A stretch of DNA of 64,000 nucleotides from Glycine soja (lineage: Eukaryota > Streptophyta > Magnoliopsida > Fabales > Fabaceae). The notes beneath the pieces are model-generated. The model saw nothing but the letters and a program-made list of their open reading frames with translations, was not told the DNA's origin and did no database searches. Shown piece by piece: positions 1 through 11,084 of this stretch (within the stretch, counting starts at the first letter, position 1; each line of letters opens with the position of its first letter). The stretch is taken from NCBI RefSeq assembly GCF_004193775.1, contig NC_041016.1, forward strand, positions 39,540,547-39,604,546. Direction: 5' to 3'. A program made the translations under genes and the position numbers.

Positions 1-477
1 CTGGGTAGACGCCACTTCCGGTGAAGGAAGATAAGTCTGGGTAGACGCCACTTCCGGTGAAGGAAGATAAGTCAGGATAGACGCCACAAGGATTACCTTG
101 ATAAGTCTGATATTGGTTCAACAAGGAACCCAGAGAGAAACTCTCACCCAATTTTATGAAAATGCCAGAAGTTTTTTTTTATTCAAAACAAAAACCAATA
201 CTTATAGTGTAGCTGAACAAAAAGATAAAAATAGACATGGGCCTTCTAAACAGTTTGGGCCAAAATTAGAATAAAAATAAATTATAACTAAAAACTTATT
301 TAACTTGGGCCTTCAAATTAGTTTGGGCCTTCAGCAACAATTAATAGTCTTGATAGTGTCTTTGCCTCTGGGCCTTCATCCTTCTCCACTCGGGGGCTTT
401 GTCCTTCTCCACTTGGGTCTTCGTCCTTCTCCACTTAGGCCTTTAGCCTGTATTTGGCCAGTTTCATGATTCTCATG
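1..477 (-). mobile_element. Family A LTR, minus orientation, cut by window edge
   Basis: Reverse-oriented family A LTR. From left to right it shows two 36-bp minisatellite units (8-79), the 'aaggattaccttgataagtc' stretch, the poly(A)/TATA region (AATAAA-like and CTATAAGTA on the minus strand around 180-210) and the GGCCCAAGT-rich U3. It ends near GATTCTCATGA, one base different from the family terminus GATTCTCATCA. Because the U3 end is on the right, the rest of this element would lie to the left of the window. It abuts the next LTR U3 to U3. The family assignment rests on near-identity to the complete copies at 18378-18968, 25698-26317 and 60746-61325. Confidence 0.85.
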
Positions 478-737
478 AGAAGGCCCATATCTATTTTTAT
501 CTTTATGTTCAGATACACTATAAGTATTTTTTTTTGTTTTCAAAAAAAAAAACTTTTGGGCATTTGATAAAATTTGGTGAGAGTTTCTCTCCGGGTTCCT
601 TGTTGAACCAATTATCAGACTTATCAAGGTAATCCTTGTGGCGTCTACCCTGACTTACCTTCCTTCACCGGGAGTGGCGTCATCCAAAACCTCCGTAGCC
701 TGTATCAAACGATCCGCTCCAACTCAGGTTCACATCA
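478..737 (+). mobile_element. Family A 5' LTR, U3 truncated
   Basis: Forward family A LTR that lacks most of U3. It resumes at GGCCCAT after a break at a shared 'agaa', then continues through a TATA-like TATAAG (519-524), the single remaining 36-bp unit region (about 640-680) and the terminus TTCACATCA. It is followed by a primer-binding site, so it is the 5' LTR of the gag-bearing element downstream. The head-to-head contact with the preceding LTR makes the palindrome TTCTCATGAGAA at the junction. Confidence 0.85.
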
Positions 738-739
738 TC

Positions 740-751
740 TGGTATCAGAGC
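740..751 (+). other. Primer-binding site (initiator tRNA-Met type)
   Basis: TGGTATCAGAGC lies two bases after the LTR terminus. This is the well-known complement of the 3' end of plant initiator tRNA-Met used by many plant LTR retrotransposons. It fixes the LTR end and the orientation of the element. Confidence 0.9.
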
Positions 752-1895
752 TTCGGTTCTTGATACAGGTTCTATCCTATCCTATTTTTTTTCTTCGTAA
801 TTTGTCTAGGTTCGTGTTTTTGTCCTTATTCTGTTATTTGCGTTCTTGTTCTTGTTCTTGTTCTTGTCACATTCTTGTTCTTGTTTCTTGTGTCTTTCAA
901 ACTTTGTGTCAAAAAAAAAATTGTTTGAGTTCTTGTTTCTTGTTCTTGTGCCTATCATATTGTATTATGTCTTTTCTTCATAACTTTTGTTTCAGCCTAT
1001 TCGAATTCTGTTTGGGGTAAAAATTGCCTAATTGCCGAATTGCTAAATTGTCAAATTTGCCTAATGATGATTGCTTATTGAACGAATTCTAATAGCTGGA
1101 CGTCTGAAAAAAAAACAAAAAAATAGAGAAAAAAAAGAAACGAAAAAAAAAGAAAGAAAGAAAGAGAAAAAAGGGAAACAGTTGAAAAAAAAAAAGTTGC
1201 AAAAATTTTGAAAAAAAAAAAGTGGGTGTTTGATCTTTGAATACGAAATTGAGGCATTTAGAGGTGTTTTTTTGAAAGAAAATCGTGGAACAAATCCCCT
1301 TATCTAGATTCTCCTCTGAACTCTGAGCGTTTTGATATATAGTGGGCCTCAAACGGACAACTATAGCAAAAGTTATGAGGATTTGAAGTTTACTTGTCCT
1401 ATTTGTTGTCCTATCTAATATCTTATCTGTTATCCTACCTAATATCTTATTTGTTATCCTACCTAATATCTTATCTGTTACCTACCTAATATCTTATCTG
1501 TTATCCTACCTAATATCTTATCTGTTATCCTATCTATAATATCTTATTTGTTATCATATCTGTTACCCAAATTAAGGCTCACCTGTTATCCAAATCCAAT
1601 CTAATATATTATTATCCAAATCAAGTCCAAGTTGTTATCCCAAATCAAATCTGTTTGTGATCATTATATTGTCTTTCCTTTTATTTTATATTACCTTGTG
1701 TGTCTAATTTGGTCCATCCAGGAACTTAAGAGGAAACAGGAGTGGTAAAAGGCAAGAGGGAATACATTACACAAAAGCCTATTGAGAGCATTAAACACGA
1801 GTGTACTACCATCTAAGAGTTAAACACGTGAGTAGAGTGTTGTGAGGTCCTGAAACCTTAATAATTTTTATTGCACATTTTTTTCCTGTTGAATT
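752..1895 (+). other. Family A leader (5' UTR) with simple repeats
   Basis: Untranslated leader between primer-binding site and gag. It holds a TTCTTG-type microsatellite (about 840-895), a purine-rich A/G stretch (about 1105-1220), a 24-bp minisatellite (about 1395-1560) and a conserved block just before gag (about 1730-1890: 'ggaacttaagagg', 'gtggtaaaaggcaagag'). The last block recurs in the other A leaders, at about 14500-14597 and on the minus strand at about 27120-27260 and 59820-59960. No coding sequence seen. Confidence 0.75.
1395..1560. repeat. 24-bp minisatellite in family A leader
   Basis: About six to seven copies of a unit close to TGTTATCCTACCTAATATCT plus ATCT, with small indels. 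Other A leaders carry only degenerate relatives (GGATAACAGATTAGATTT on the minus strand near 27340-27560 and 60000-60240), so the array expanded in this copy. Confidence 0.8.
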
Positions 1896-3266
1896 ATGGC
1901 TGGAGCAGGTGGTGGTGGTGACGAGTATCATCAGTTGGACGGCGCTCAACGTCTGTTACTGGATGCGATGAATGCACAGATGCAACGTTTGCTGGACCGT
2001 ACCAATGAGGAGGTCTATGGACGACTAGAAGCTTTGGAGAACCAAGCCAATCAGAATGCTAGACGAAATATAGATGGGAATAGAGGTAACAATGGCGGTA
2101 ATGACGGACCGAGGCAGAACCGGGTTGAGGGAGTAAAGCTCAATGTTCCTCCCTTCAAAGGTAGAAGTGATCCAGATGCCTACCTGGACTGGGAAATGAA
2201 GACTGAGCACGTATTTGCCTGCAATGACTACACTGATGCGCAGAAAGTCAAGCTAGCAGCAGCTGAATTCTCCGACTATGCCCTTGTTTGGTGGCATAAA
2301 TACCAAAGAGAAATGTTGAGAGAGGAACAGCGAGAGGTAGATACATGGACTGAGATGAAACGGGTGATGAGAAAAAGGTATGTGCCCGCTAGCTATAACA
2401 GAACCATGCGACAGAAACTCCAAGGGCTGTCCCAAGGGAATTTAACCGTGGAAGAATATTATAAAGAGATGGAAATGGCGTTAGTGAGGGCCAACATCGA
2501 AGAGGACTCCGAAGACACAATGGCTCGTTTCCTGAATGGTCTAAACCCTGAAATCAGAGATGTTGTTGAATTACAGGAGTATGTGGTGTTGGATGACTTG
2601 TTACATAGGGCGCTCCGGGTTGAACAGCAAATTAAAAGAAAAAGTGCAACAAGGAGGAACTCACCCAATACTTACAACCAAAACTGGGCCAACAGATCCA
2701 AGAAGGAGGGAGGTAATTCGTTCCGACCTGCAGCCACATCCCCGCATGGACAGTCAGCAACGCCCAGTGTAGGTGGAAGCAAACATAACACCTCCACTTC
2801 CTCATCCAATACTGGAACCAAAAACATAAAATGTTTCAAGTGCTTAGGCAGAGGACATATTGCTTCTGAATGTCCAACCAGGAGGACCACGATCATGAAG
2901 GCTGATGGAGAAATCACTAGTGAGTCTGAAATCAATGAAGAAGAAGTGGAAGAAGAAGAGTATGAGGAGGAAGCTATGCATGGTGATATGTTGATGGTGA
3001 GAAGGCTGTTGGGAAATCAAATGCAGCCACTGGATGACAATCAAAGAGAAAATATTTTCCACACCAGATGTGTAATTAATGGTAAGCTATGCTCTTTAAT
3101 TGTTGATGGAGGAAGCTGTACCAATGTTGCAAGTTCCACATTAGTGACCAAACTGAATTTGGAAACTAAGCCCCATCCTACACCATACAAACTTCAGTGG
3201 CTTAGTGAAGATGAAGAGGTAAAAGTGACTCAATAGGTTGAGGTGTGTCTCACCATTGGGAGATAT
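1896..3266 (+). pseudogene. gag: Family A gag and start of protease (broken)
   Basis: Gag polyprotein of a Ty3/gypsy element. The start is the ATG giving MAGAGGGGDEYHQLDG, right after the conserved leader block. Residues about 85-235 form the retrotransposon gag domain (YLDWEMKTEHVF, YALVWWHKYQ, MRKRYVPASY). A basic Ser/Asn-rich linker follows, then a zinc knuckle CFKCLGRGHIASEC (C313, CX2CX4HX4C), an acidic Glu tract and the protease start with the catalytic-type LIVDGGSCTN near residue 404. An in-frame TAG at 3234-3236 interrupts the protease (CAA TAG GTT, where the family B homologue has CAG-CAA-GTT). The frame is then split by a solo LTR at 3267 and resumes at 4398. With no RT or integrase attached this copy cannot move by itself. 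Confidence 0.9.
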
Positions 3267-4392
3267 TGATGAGGACATGACCAAGAGCAAGGGCAAGGAT
3301 CCACTTGAAGGACTTGGAGGACCTATGACAAGGGCTAGAGCAAGGAAAGCCAAGGAAGCTCTTCAACAAGTGTTGTCCATACTGTTTGAATACAAGCCCA
3401 AGTTTCAAGGAGAAAAGTCCAAGGTTGTGAGTTGTATCATGGCCCAAATGGAGGAGGAGTAAATGACACCACTTTGTTTCAATTTTAGAGTGTTTAGTTT
3501 GTCTAAATAATGGCCCAATCCTTGTAAAGTTGGCTGACCAAAAATATGTTTTGGGTTAATCAACTAAAAGGGCTTTAGTTAGGTTTAGTTCAAGTTGTAA
3601 TAAGGGCCCAATTGGCAACCTAGGCATCAGCCTTTTGGGAGACCAAATGGTGGCTGACTTGTTGGCTGTTGGGGGTGACTTTTGGTTGCCACAATTTCAG
3701 TTACACTCAGCCATTAAGTTTTTTTTAATTCCCTAGGTTAATGGCATTAAGTTATTTTAATTCTAGGTTAGTGGGTCATTACTAAAATCTGCTGTAAAGC
3801 TTCTATATAAGCTGAACCATTTTATCAATAAACACAAGTTGAGTTTTATTCAGAAAATTAGAGTTTATCTCTTTTATCTTAGTGAGAGTGATTCTCCTAA
3901 ATTCTTGAGTGATTCAAGAACACCCTGGCTGTATCAAAGGACTTTCACAACCTTTGTGTGTTGCCCTCGCTGGAAAGAGTGATTTTTTCCTTCCTATCAT
4001 CTCCACCCTTGTTCTTTCAAACCACAATTCCAGAAAATCCACCTCTGCCCAAAATTATCTCGTGACCATAACTCCCATTTTACACACTCAAATTAAGTGA
4101 TTCTTGAACCTAAATTGAATTTCAAAACGAGACCTTTCACCTCGTTTTGGAATCACCTCATTTGGAGCCCTGTAGCTTCCGTTATTGTCATTTCTATATT
4201 TCTGTCCAGCCACCACTTAACCTACGTTTTACCATCCCATTCATCCATTTTATGCCAGAAACCACCTTATTAAGACCCACGAAATTAACCACCTTATTTT
4301 CCATCCTTTCCTTAATCAATTTCCGCATTTTCCATCAAGGTTTAATCCTAGACGATCCTAAGTCAGCCCTTGTGCCATGAGGGTTCATATCA
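3267..4392 (+). mobile_element. Solo LTR of family B with GATAT target duplication
   Basis: Complete 1126-bp family B LTR from TGATGAGGACATG to TTCATATCA. It is flanked by a perfect 5-bp direct repeat GATAT (3262-3266 and 4393-4397), and removing it rejoins the host gag-protease frame (IGRYNDKVLCEVVPME). The first about 190 bp are coding in the full-length family (pol C-terminus DEDMTKSKGKDPLEGLGG, TRARARKAKEAL). The core promoter TATATAA (3804-3810) and AATAAA (3827-3832) are visible. A solo LTR with target duplication is the expected product of LTR-LTR recombination. Confidence 0.95.
3804..3832 (+). promoter_or_regulatory. LTR TATA box and AATAAA signal (family B)
   Basis: CTATATAAGC followed 17 bp later by CAATAAAC. 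The arrangement (TATA box, then the poly(A) signal within R) is repeated in every family B LTR in the window, which supports it as the U3/R boundary region. Confidence 0.7.
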
Positions 4393-4397
4393 GATAT

Positions 4398-4697
4398 AAT
4401 GACAAGGTGCTGTGTGAGGTGGTCCCAATGGAAGCGACCCATGTGCTGTTAGGAAGACCGTGGCAGTATGATACCAAGGCAGTGCATGATGGCTTCACCA
4501 ACAAAATCTCTTTCAAGCAAGCTGACAAGAAGATTGTTCTCAAACCATTATCTCCTCAAGAGGTTTGTGAGGATCAGATAAAAATGAGAGAAAAGAAAAA
4601 GAGTGAGACACTTGAGAAGGAAAAGAGAAGAAAGAAAAAGAGTGAAACACTTGAGAGGGAAAAGAGAGAAAACAAAAAGAGTGAAACACTTGAGAGG
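4398..4697 (+). pseudogene. Family A protease continuation and RT linker, truncated by satellite
   Basis: Continuation of the interrupted gag-pro frame. It reads NDKVLCEVVPMEATHVLLGRP, then [18 protein letters not shown] and a repetitive charged linker with KKSETLER-type heptad-like repeats. The same stretch occurs in the family B pol frame and, shortened, in the A deletion derivatives. The sequence ends at GAGAGGGAAAGATGACC, where it passes into the satellite; GGAAAGATGA is itself satellite sequence, so the breakpoint lies in a short homology. RT, RNase H and integrase are absent. Confidence 0.85.
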
Positions 4698-5434
4698 GAA
4701 AGATGACCGATCCAGGTCTAAAAAAGAAGAATCAGCGGATGACGCCGATGGACCATTTCCTAATAGACATCATCCAAATATTATCGAGGGATTGAATAGA
4801 AAAAACAATAGTGGACATTGGTCGTTAAATAGCCCCGACTAATATTTATCTGTCGACATTGTGTAATTTCATTTCCAAACACTGGCCGATAATATTTTTT
4901 ACGGTATAGGAAGTTTTGTTGTTCGCTGTCGCCTATAAAACTTACAATGTAGGTCGGCTTTGTTTTTTCGTGCGAGCTCAACCGAACTTGTGTTTCGGCC
5001 GACACTGGCATGCACTCATTTACTCGACTAGAAAAACATTGGCCCACCTCGACAAAAAAACATTATTCATCGATATTGATAAAAAAAATGGTAGTCGATG
5101 TCGGCCTGGAAAGATGACCGATCCAGGTCTAAAAAAGAAGAATCACCGGATGACGCCGATCGAACATTTCCTAATAGACATCGTCCAAATATTATCGGGG
5201 GATTGAATAGAAAATACAATTGCGAACATTGGTCGTTAAATAGCCCCGATTGATATTTATCTATCGTCATTGTGGAATTTCATTTCCAAACGTTGGCCGA
5301 TAATATTTTTTACGGTAGAGGAAGTTTTGTTGTTTGGTGTTACCTATAAAACTTACAATGTAGGTCGGCTAGGTTTCTTCGTGCGAGCGAAACCGAAGTT
5401 GTGTTTCGGCCGACACTGGCATGTTCTCATTTAC
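4697..5434. repeat. Satellite block 1 (about 1.8 units of 410-bp repeat)
   Basis: Leftmost block of the 410-bp satellite. Landmarks recurring in every unit: GACCGATCCAGGTCTAAAAA, CATTTCCTAATAGACATC, CGACATTGTGGAATTTCATT, GCCGATAATATTTTTTACGG, TTTCGGCCGACACTGGCATG, ACATTGGCCCACCTCGAC. It ends exactly at the target duplication TTTAC (5430-5434) of the family B element, and the array resumes in register at 13005, so the two pieces were one array before insertion. Confidence 0.95.
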
Positions 5435-6759
5435 TGATATGAACCCACATGGCACAAGGGCTGACTTAGGATCGTCTAGGATTAAACCTTGATGGAAAAT
5501 GCGGAAATTGATAAAAATGGTTCAGCTTATATAGAAGCTTTACAGCAGATTTTAGTAATGACCCACTAACCTAGAATTAAAATAACTTAATGCCATTAAC
5601 CTAGGGAATTAAAAAAAACTTAATGGCTGAGTGTGATATGAACCCTCATGGCACAAGGGCTGACTTAGGATCGTCTAGGATTAAACCTTGATGGAAAATG
5701 CGGAAATTGATTAAGGAAAGGATGGAAAATAAGGTGCTTAATTTCGTGGGTCTTAATAAGGTGGTTCTTGGCATAAAATAGATGAATGGGATGGTAAAAT
5801 GTAGGTTAAGTGGTGGCTGGACAGAAATATAGAAATGGAAATAACTGAAGCTACAGGGTTCCAAATGAGGTGATTCCGAAACGAGGTGAAAGGTCTCGTT
5901 TTGAAAGTCAATTTAGGCTCAAGAATCACTTAATTTGAGTGCGTAAAATGGGAGTTATGGCCACGAGATAATTCTGGGCAGAGGTGGATTTTTTGGAATT
6001 GTGGTTTGAAAGAACAAGGTTGAAGATGAAAGGAAGGAAAGAATCACTCTTTCCAGCGAGGGCAACACACAAAGGTTGTGAAAGTCCTTTGATACAGCCA
6101 GGGTGTTCTTGAATCACTCAAGAATTTAGGAGAATCACTCTCACTAAGATAAAAGAGATAAACTCTAATTTTCTGAATAAAACTCAACTTGTGTTTATTG
6201 ATAAAATGGTTCAGCTTATATAGAAGCTTTACAGCAGATTTTAGTAATGACCCACTAACCTAGAATTAAAATAACTTAATGCCATTAACCTAGGGAATTA
6301 AAAAAAACTTAATGGCTGAGTGTAACTGAAATTGTGGCAACCAAAAGTCACCCCCAACTGCCAACAAGTCAGCCACCATTTGGTCTCCCAAAAGGCTGAT
6401 GCCTAGGTTGCCAATTGGGCCCTTATTACAACTTGAACTAAACCTAACTAAAGCCCTTTTAGTTGATTAACCCAAAACATATTTTTGGTCAGCCAACTTT
6501 ACAAGGATTGAGCCATTATTTAGACAAACTAAACACTCTAAAATTGAGACAAAGTGGTGTCATTTAGTCCTCCTCCATTTGGGCCATGATACAACTCACA
6601 ACCTTGGACTTTTCTCCTTGAAACTTGGGCTTGTATTCAAATAGTATGGACAACACTTGTTGAAGAGCTTCCTTGGCTTTCCTTGCTCTAGCCCTTGTCA
6701 TAGGTCCTCCAAGTCCTTCAAGTGGATCCTTGCCCTTGCTCTTGAACATGTCCTCATCA
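5435..6759 (-). repeat. 3' LTR of family B element, with terminal partial duplication
   Basis: 1325-bp LTR. In addition to the normal LTR (5636-6759) it has a 201-bp extra copy of the U5 end plus the TATA region (5435-5635), which lacks the middle part of the LTR. The break is at a shared ATTGAT. The same extra block is in the 5' LTR, so it existed before this insertion. Solo B LTRs at 3267, 31034 and 51507 do not have it. Confidence 0.9.
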
Positions 6760-9700
6760 TTCTCTCCCTCTTGAGAAGGATTTGTCCTCAAATCGGATTC
6801 TCCATCTGCATCAAAAAGAGATAAATCAGACACATTGAAGGTGGAACTAACATTATACTCACCGGGCAGCTCAACTTTGTAAGCATTGTCATTGATTCTT
6901 TCAAGCACTTGAAATGGTCCATCTCCCCTTGGTTGAAGCTTTGATTTCCTTTGTTCCGGAAACCTTTCTTTTCTCATGTGCACCCAAACCCAATCTCCGG
7001 GTTCGAAGACAACCTTCTTTCTCCCTTTGTTGGCTTGTTTAGCATAGCTTTTATTTTTCCTCTCAATTTGATCTTTGACTCTCTCATGAAGCTTCTTCAC
7101 ATAGTTCGCCTTTGCTTGACCTTCTTTATGCTTAAAAACAGAAACATTAGGCATAGGCAAAAGATCAAGAGGAGTTAGTGGGTTAAAACCATACACAACT
7201 TCAAAAGGAGAACAATTAGTGGTGCTATGAACAGCTCTATTGTAAGCAAATTCAACATGGGGTAAACAAGCTTCCCAAGTTTTTAAGTTCTTCCTCAAAA
7301 CTGTCCTAAGCAAAGTTCCCAAAGTCCTATTAACAACTTCCGTTTGCCCATCGGTTTGTGGGTACAAGTGGTTGAAAATAACAATTTAGTGCCCAACTTG
7401 CTCCACAAAGTCCTCCAAAAATGGCTTAGGAACTTAGAGTCCCTATCACTAACAATGCTCCTTGGCAAACCATGGAGTCTCACAATCTCCTTGAAAAACA
7501 AATCAGCCACATGGGAAGCATCATCAATTTTTTTACATGGAATAAAATGAGCCATTTTAGAAAACCTATCAACAACCACAAAAATGGAATCTCTACCATT
7601 GCTTGTTTTTGGCAGCCCCAAAACAAAATCCATGGATAAATCAATCCAAGGATACTCCGAAATTGGCAATGGAGTATACAATCCATGAGGCTTTACCTTA
7701 GACTTTGCCTTTTTACATACAATGCAATGTTCACAAAATTTCTGCACATCCTTTTTCATATGAGGCCAATAAAAATGTTCTTGTAATGTTTCTAGAGTCT
7801 TTTGGACCCCAAAATGCCCCATTAAACCTCCTTCATGTGCTTCACAAACAAGCAAATTTCTAGTAGAACATTTAGGCACACACAATTTGTTTTCTTTGAA
7901 AAGAAAGCCTTCATGTCTAAAGAAACCATTTTCTGAAAATTTTTCACAATTTTTAAAAATTTCTCCAAAAGTTTCATCATTTTCATACATGCTTTTCAAA
8001 CATTCAAGACCAATCAATTTTGTTTCAAGCATAGAAAGTAATGCATGACGCCGAGAAAGAGCATCGGCTACAATATTACCTTTTCCCTTTTTATGTTTGA
8101 TAACATAAGGGAATTGCTCTAGGAATTCCACCCACTTCGCATGCCTTTTGTTAAGCTTGCCTTGCCCCTTGATATATTTGAGGGACTCATGGTCACTATG
8201 AATGACAAATTCCTTGGGATAAAGGTAGTGTTGCCATGTTTTCAAAGCACGTACTAAGGCATACAACTCCTTATCATAAGTTGAATAGTTAAGGGTAGGA
8301 CCACTTAACTTTTTACTAAAATAAGCAATTGGATGGCCTTCTTGCATCAACACAGCCCCAATCCCAACATTTGAAGCATCACACTCAATTTCAAAAGATT
8401 TTTGAAAGTTTGGCAACGCAAGTATGGGGGCATTAGTTAGCTTTTGCTTAAGAACATTGAAAGCTTCTTCTTGTTTCTCTCCCCATTTGAAACCAACATT
8501 TTTCTTGAGCACTTCATTGAGAGGTGCTGCCAATGTGCTAAAATCCTTCACAAATCGTCTATAAAAACTTGCTAAGCCATGAAAACTCCTCACCTCGGTC
8601 ACAGACTTAGGTGTAGGCCATTCTTGAATAGCCCTAACCTTCTCCTCATCCACTTGCACTCCTTTTGAACTCACAACAAAACCAAGAAACACAACATGGT
8701 TAGTACAAAAGATGCATTTTTCAAGATTGGCATACAATTGTTCTTCTCTAAGCACAGTCAAGACAGATTTTAAATGATCAATATGCAAATCTAGTGAAGT
8801 GCTATAGGTAAGAATATCATTAAAGTACACCACAACGAACTTTCCTATGAACTCTCTCAAGATATGGTTCATTAATCTCATGAAAGTGCTAGGAGCGTTA
8901 GTTAGGCCAAAAGGCATAACCAACCATTCATACAAACCATATTTTGTTTTAAAAGCAGTTTTCCATTCATCCCCTTCTCTAATCCTAATTTGATTGTATC
9001 CACTTTTTAAATCGATTTTAGAGAAGTAACATGCACCACGCAATTCATCAAGCAAATCATCAAGCCTGGGTATAGGATGCCTATATTTAATGGTGATGTT
9101 ATTAAGGGCTCTACAATCGGAACACATGCGCCATGTCCCATCCTTTTTAGGGACCAAAATCACTGGGACAGCACAAGGACTCATACTATCTCTTACCCAA
9201 CCTTTGCTAATGAGTTCATCCACTTGTCTTTGAATCTCTTTGGTTTCTTGTGGATTACTTCTATAGGCTGGCCTATTGGGCAAAGAAGCTCCCGGAATGA
9301 GATCAATTTGATGCTCAATTCCCCTCAAAGGTGGTAGTCCATTTGGCACATTTGGTGGAAACATGTCTTGAAAATCCTGCAAAAGAGTTTTAACACTAGA
9401 AGGCACTTCAAAATCATCAAAAGTGTTAGTGGTCAAAATCTGATTTTTGCAAAACAAGATATATAGTGACTGTTTAGCACGAAACAACCTCTTGACCTCA
9501 CTTTTTGTGGCTAAATAGCTCTCCCTCACTTCAAGTGTTTCACTCTTCTTTTGTTCACTCTTTTTCCTCTCAAGTGTTTCCCTCTTTTTCTCACTCTCAA
9601 GTGTTTTGCTCACTTTTTCTTTTTCTCTTTTCTCTTGAAGAAGTTTTTCTCTCATTTTCTTTTGATCCTCACACACTTCTTGTGGACTCAATGGCTTGAG

Positions 9701-9964
9701 CACAATCTTTTTGTCTTGGTGCATGAAAGAGATCTTGTTGGTGTAACCGTCATGATTGGCTCTTTTATCAAATTGCCATGGTCTCCCCAAAAGTAAGTGA
9801 CTGGCCTCCATAGGAACAACATCACAAAGTACCTTATCATTGTATTTCCCAATGGAAACGTCCACTTCAACTTGCTGCCTCACTTGCACCTCCCCATCCT
9901 TACTAAGCCATTGAAGTTTGTATGGCCTAGGATGTGGTTTAGTAGCTAAATTTAGCTTTGACAT
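6564..9964 (-). pseudogene. pol: Family B pol: RT, RNase H, integrase (frameshifted, RT-dead)
   Basis: Pol region of the B element, reading from 9964 downward. Order: protease C-terminal part, charged linker with ETLER/EKKRE repeats, RT ([18 protein letters not shown] to about 8800), RNase H ([25 protein letters not shown]), integrase HHCC finger ([23 protein letters not shown]) and the integrase DDE core ([32 protein letters not shown]). The RT catalytic motif is YFND instead of Y-x-D-D: the codon at 8819-8821 reads Asn, a G-to-A change in coding sense. An extra base near 7361-7368 shifts the integrase frame just before PQTDGQTE, and the remaining frame runs 7367-6564. Its last 65 or so codons lie in the 3' LTR (GPMTRARARKAKEAL). 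Otherwise the frame is open for 889 codons, which fits recent origin. Confidence 0.92.
6760..6780 (-). other. Polypurine tract of family B element
   Basis: The minus strand reads TCCTTCTCAAGAGGGAGAGAA directly upstream of the 3' LTR U3 start. Purine-rich tracts at this place prime plus-strand synthesis in LTR elements. It also encodes part of the pol C-terminus (PSQEGEN), so it is both coding and cis-acting. Confidence 0.7.
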
Positions 9965-11084
9965 TGATTAAACATCTAGTGTGAAAGATGTTTTCTCTTT
10001 GGCTCTCCTCCTCATGCTTCAATTGACCACCAAGTAACCGCCTAATCATCAACAAATCTCCCTCCGGAGTCTCCTCTTCCTCTACGTACTCACTCTCCTC
10101 TTCCTCTTCAACATCGGATTCACTTATATATTCTCCATCTCTAAGAACCATGGACCTTTTGTTAGGGCACTCATAAGCATAGTGTCCTAGGCCTTGGCAC
10201 TTGAAACACTTCACATCTCTACTCCTTTTAGAGGGTTCCTCTTGGGACTTTGAGCGAGTTTTTGATGGGATAGGTGTGGAACTACTAGAAGTAGCAGCCC
10301 CATCTTTCTTACCTTTGTCTTTCCAACTAGAAGAACCAAAGTTGGTAAAACTCCTCTTAGCCACTACTCCCTTCCTTTTTAATTGTTGCTCCACTTGGAT
10401 TGCTTTGTGAAGCAAATCATCCATTTCAACAAACTCCTGCAGCTCAACAATATCACGGATATCATTAGTCAAACCATTAAGAAATCGAGCCATAGTTACC
10501 TCCTCATCTTCTTCAATATTTGCTTGAATCATGAGCACATCCATTTCCTTGAAATACTCCTCAACCCCCTTGTTGCCTTGGGTTAGTTTTTGGAGCTTGA
10601 ATTTCAAGTCCCTTGAGTAACTAGCCGGCACATACCGCTTCCTCATGATCTTTTTCATCTCCGTCCATGTATCAACCATTGGCTCTTCATTTCTTGCTCT
10701 CTCCTTTTGTAGCTTGTTCCACCACACAAGAGCATAGTCGGAAAACTCCGTGGCAGCAAGCTTCACCTTTTGGTCCTCCTCATAGTTGTTGCATGAGAAA
10801 ACATGCTCTATTTTCATCTCCCACTCCAAGTAGGCCTCCGGATCATTCTTTCCTTTAAATGGAGGAATGTTGAGTTTAATACCATCAATTCGGTTTTGTC
10901 TAGGAACACCATCATTCCCTCTTCTCCTCCTTTCTTCTTCATTATCATCTCTATTCTCCATTTGATCCAACCTCTCATGGAGCGCATCATCTCGTTGTTT
11001 CATTAACCTCTCCAAATGTTGCATCAAAGCTTGCATTTGGAATTGCGAAAGCCCCACTCCATCATTAGGATTAGTACCTGACAT
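9939..11084 (-). pseudogene. gag: Family B gag with protease-site deletion
   Basis: Gag starting MSGTNPNDGVGLSQF. I chose this ATG because the copy at 52712 starts at the same place (MAGTNPNDG); an upstream in-frame ATG adds nine residues (MLRLICLFE). It contains the retrotransposon gag domain (YLEWEMKIEHVFSCNNYEED, ALVWWNKLQ, MRKRYVPASY), the zinc knuckle CFKCQGLGHYAYEC and an acidic tail. Compared with the copy at 52712, 65 bp are missing right after CLIN, removing the protease catalytic region IIDGGSCTN and shifting the frame, so the ORF ends with VKAKFSY and pol resumes in another frame at [11 protein letters not shown] gag-pol fusion cannot be made from this copy. Confidence 0.92.

Noticed and set aside
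740..751. A possible tRNA gene at TGGTATCAGAGC.
   Set aside because: Only the 12-base primer-binding complement is present; no cloverleaf or A/B boxes around it. No tRNA or rRNA gene was found in the window.
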